Positions 62,061 to 64,000 of a DNA stretch of 64,000 bases are shown here, one piece after another (the first letter of the stretch is position 1; the number at the start of each line of letters is the position of its first letter). Where the stretch lies: assembly GCA_029972135.1 (NCBI GenBank), contig CP124755.1, positions 2,108,001 to 2,172,000 on the forward strand. Direction: 5' to 3'. The notes beneath the pieces are model-generated. The model was given only the letters and a program-made list of their open reading frames with translations. It was not told the origin of the DNA and did no database searches. The DNA comes from Candidatus Thiocaldithrix dubininis (GTDB lineage: Bacteria > Pseudomonadota > Gammaproteobacteria > Thiotrichales > Thiotrichaceae). The translations under genes and the position numbers were made by a program.

Positions 62061-63366
62061 GTGGCAAAAAGTACGGTTTGGAGAAATTTATGATATTCCA
62101 TCGCGTAACGGTCTGACAAAACCTAAAAATATTCGAGGACATGGGGTCAAATTTATTAATATGGGTGAGGTATTTGCTCATGACAGAATTTTTAATGTGC
62201 TATGTGATAGAGTACCTATAACCTCAAAAGAGAAAGAAACTTCATTGTTGGCAAATAACGATTTGTTATTTGCAAGGCAATCATTAGTTTTATCCGGTGC
62301 AGGCAAATGTTCAATTTTCTTGGGTGATCAGGAAACTGTGGCTTTTGAGTCACATTTAATTAGAGTTAGAATTAATAACAAACTTGCATGTCCACTGTTT
62401 CTATTTTACTTGTTTAAAAGTTCAATTGGTCGATCTCTAATATGGAATATTACTGAGCAAGGGGCAGGTCAATCTGGAATAAGAGGTTCTGACTTAGAAA
62501 ATATTACATTTAAACTACCACTACTAAAAGAACAAAAAGCCATAGCCCATATTCTCGGTTCACTTGACGATAAAATCGAACTCAATCGCCAAATGAATGC
62601 CACTTTAGAAGCAATGGCGCAGGCTTTATTTAAAAGTTGGTTTGTGGATTTTGATCCGGTACTCGATAACGCCTTAGCCGCAGGTAATCCGATTCCAGAC
62701 GAACTACAAAGCAAAGCGGCAGCACGCTTAGCCGTAGGTGATGCTCGCAAGCCTTTACCCGCTGAGATTCAAGCCTTATTTCCAAGTTCGTTTATATTAA
62801 CGGAAGAAATGGGATGGATACCGGAGGGGTGGGAGGATTTGAACCTCTCGTCTCTATTAGAAATTAAATATGGTAAAGACCACAAAGCATTAAATGAAGG
62901 AACTATTCCTGTTTATGGTTCAGGCGGTTTAATGCGTTATGTGGATTCGGCTTTGTTTAGTGGTGAGTCTATTTTAATTCCTCGTAAAGGTACATTGAGT
63001 AATTTAATGTATGTAAACGAGACATTTTGGACAGTAGATACTATGTTTTATAGTGTTCCAAAATTAGAAAACACGGCTAAATTTCTTTTTTATTTTTTGA
63101 AGACTTTTGATTTTAATTCCATGAATGTTGGGTCTGCTGTTCCAAGTATGACAACCAAAGTTTTAAATGAATTGAAGGTAATTAAACCTAGTGCAGTTAT
63201 TCTTGAAGCTTTTGAAAAGTACTTAAGCACGCTCTTTCAAAAAAACAAAAATCTGCAAAATGAAAATAAGTACTTAACTAATCTACGCGACACCCTTCTC
63301 CCCAAACTCCTTTCCGGCGAATTACGCATTCCCGACGCGGAAAACCTAGCCGCTGAGGTGTTGTAA
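62050..63366 (+). CDS. hsdS: Type I restriction-modification specificity subunit HsdS
   Basis: Determines the bipartite DNA target of the HsdM/HsdS complex. The 438 residues show target recognition domain 1 (about 1-150), a central conserved helix region (LKEQKAIAHILGSLDDKIELNRQMNATLEAMAQALFKSWF in segments, about 155-197), a second recognition domain (about 255-385) and the distal conserved helices ending LRDTLLPKLLSGELRIP. Both recognition domains are AT-richer than the conserved parts, as expected from domain swapping between strains. It overlaps hsdM by 11 bases and the Fic gene by 1. Confidence 0.93.
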   Translation: MASEWQKVRFGEIYDIPSRNGLTKPKNIRGHGVKFINMGEVFAHDRIFNVLCDRVPITSKEKETSLLANNDLLFARQSLVLSGAGKCSIFLGDQETVAFESHLIRVRINNKLACPLFLFYLFKSSIGRSLIWNITEQGAGQSGIRGSDLENITFKLPLLKEQKAIAHILGSLDDKIELNRQMNATLEAMAQALFKSWFVDFDPVLDNALAAGNPIPDELQSKAAARLAVGDARKPLPAEIQALFPSSFILTEEMGWIPEGWEDLNLSSLLEIKYGKDHKALNEGTIPVYGSGGLMRYVDSALFSGESILIPRKGTLSNLMYVNETFWTVDTMFYSVPKLENTAKFLFYFLKTFDFNSMNVGSAVPSMTTKVLNELKVIKPSAVILEAFEKYLSTLFQKNKNLQNENKYLTNLRDTLLPKLLSGELRIPDAENLAAEVL

Positions 63367-64000
63367 TGCCCTATCGTCCGCCGTATACCATCACCGAAGA
63401 CATCCTCACTCGCGTTGCCAACATCAGCGAAAAAGTAGGACAACTCAAACAATGGTATGAGCAGGAGGTAGATTTACGCCTACGTCGCATTAACCGCATT
63501 CGTACCGTCGCAGGTTCTCTAGCCATCGAGGGCAACACCCTAACCGAGGAACAAATCACCGCGCTCTTAGATGGAAAGCTAGTCATCGCGCCCCCGCGTG
63601 AAATCCAAGAAGCCAAAAACGCATTAGCGGCTTACGAACAATTATCCGTATGGAATCCCAAACAACAGGAACAACTCCTGCAAGCTCATAAAATCCTCAT
63701 GTTAGGGCTAGTGGATACCGCAGGTCGTTATCGTAGTGGCGGCGTAGGGGTGTTTGCAGGTAAACAAGTCATTCACATGGCACCACCCGCCAAACAAGTC
63801 GAGCGTTTAATGAATGACCTATTTCAATGGCTCAACACCACAACCGTTCACCCCTTAATTGCCAGCTCGGTATTTCATTTTGAATTTGAATTTATCCACC
63901 CCTTTGAGGACGGTAATGGGCGCATGGGGCGTTTATGGCAAACCCTAATATTATCGAAATGGCATCCCTTATTTACTCATCTTCCGGTTGAAAGTCTGGT
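63366..64000 (+). CDS. Fic-domain AMPylase-type protein, C-terminus beyond window
   Basis: The start ATG 63366 overlaps the hsdS stop (TAATG). About 211 residues are visible. The N-terminal inhibitory motif (S/T)xxxE(G/N) is present as SLAIEGN at about residues 51-57, placing it in class II self-inhibited Fic proteins. The Fic core HPFEDGNGRMGRL carries the catalytic histidine near residue 178. Fic enzymes usually transfer AMP to hydroxyl groups of target proteins. It lies inside the type I restriction locus, where such genes commonly separate hsdS and hsdR; hsdR was not seen and would be past 64000. Confidence 0.88.
   Translation, partial: MPYRPPYTITEDILTRVANISEKVGQLKQWYEQEVDLRLRRINRIRTVAGSLAIEGNTLTEEQITALLDGKLVIAPPREIQEAKNALAAYEQLSVWNPKQQEQLLQAHKILMLGLVDTAGRYRSGGVGVFAGKQVIHMAPPAKQVERLMNDLFQWLNTTTVHPLIASSVFHFEFEFIHPFEDGNGRMGRLWQTLILSKWHPLFTHLPVESL

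Overview
The window is chromosomal DNA from a gammaproteobacterium. ZipA, MtgA, BamD beside RluD, the PpsA/PpsR pair, RecG, PurH and UbiH-type genes are all typical of that class. Gene content and AT-leaning codon use suggest Thiotrichales (Thiothrix/Thiolinea-like), but this is inference from protein resemblance and was not tested by any search. Coding is dense on both strands. I saw no rRNA, tRNA, CRISPR array, intact insertion sequence or replication origin, and no gene-free gap reaches 300 bases.

Layout, 1-22.5 kb: an off-edge Sel1-repeat protein; minCDE with a GcvR-like ACT protein and peptide deformylase; a LysR regulator divergent from ppsA-ppsR (gluconeogenic PEP synthesis and its regulator); a small AT-rich pair of unknown genes; a YadGH-type ABC exporter; an unknown membrane protein with mtgA; rluD divergent from bamD; three tandem small outer-membrane beta-barrel paralogs; rpe-gph; convergent recG-phrB.

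22.5-45 kb: an envelope and stress segment with a 56-residue PLDc_N mini-protein, BON-MscS channel, DUF4112, DUF2789, a small secreted protein, a zincin-like protein, a CPA2 antiporter, DegP-type protease, zipA-smc, LrgAB-like proteins and CreD. A compact operon at 36.7-39.4 kb encodes two different RNA-ligase-family proteins around an HD-phosphoesterase/polynucleotide-kinase (HD-Pnk type), which together form an apparent nucleic-acid heal-and-seal pathway. Then come cardiolipin synthase, DUF72, DUF1840, an unknown helical protein, a candidate tiny lipoprotein and a ubiquinone-type hydroxylase.

45-64 kb: a molybdenum hydroxylase cluster (XdhC chaperone, MocA-like cytidylyltransferase, and PaoC/PaoA/PaoB-like subunits without a visible Tat signal); a TetR-RND efflux operon preceded by two near-identical palindromic operators exactly 160 bp apart; a PRC-barrel protein, a DUF2007 zinc-ribbon protein, a TRIC-type channel, DUF2238 and purH; and a type I restriction-modification locus (hsdM, hsdS, then a Fic gene cut by the window edge).

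The most unusual signals are: (1) a 474-bp palindromic repeat cassette inserted exactly in frame in hsdM, with every repeat spacing a multiple of three; (2) the ligase / HD-Pnk / ligase operon; and (3) the twin operators ahead of the efflux operon.
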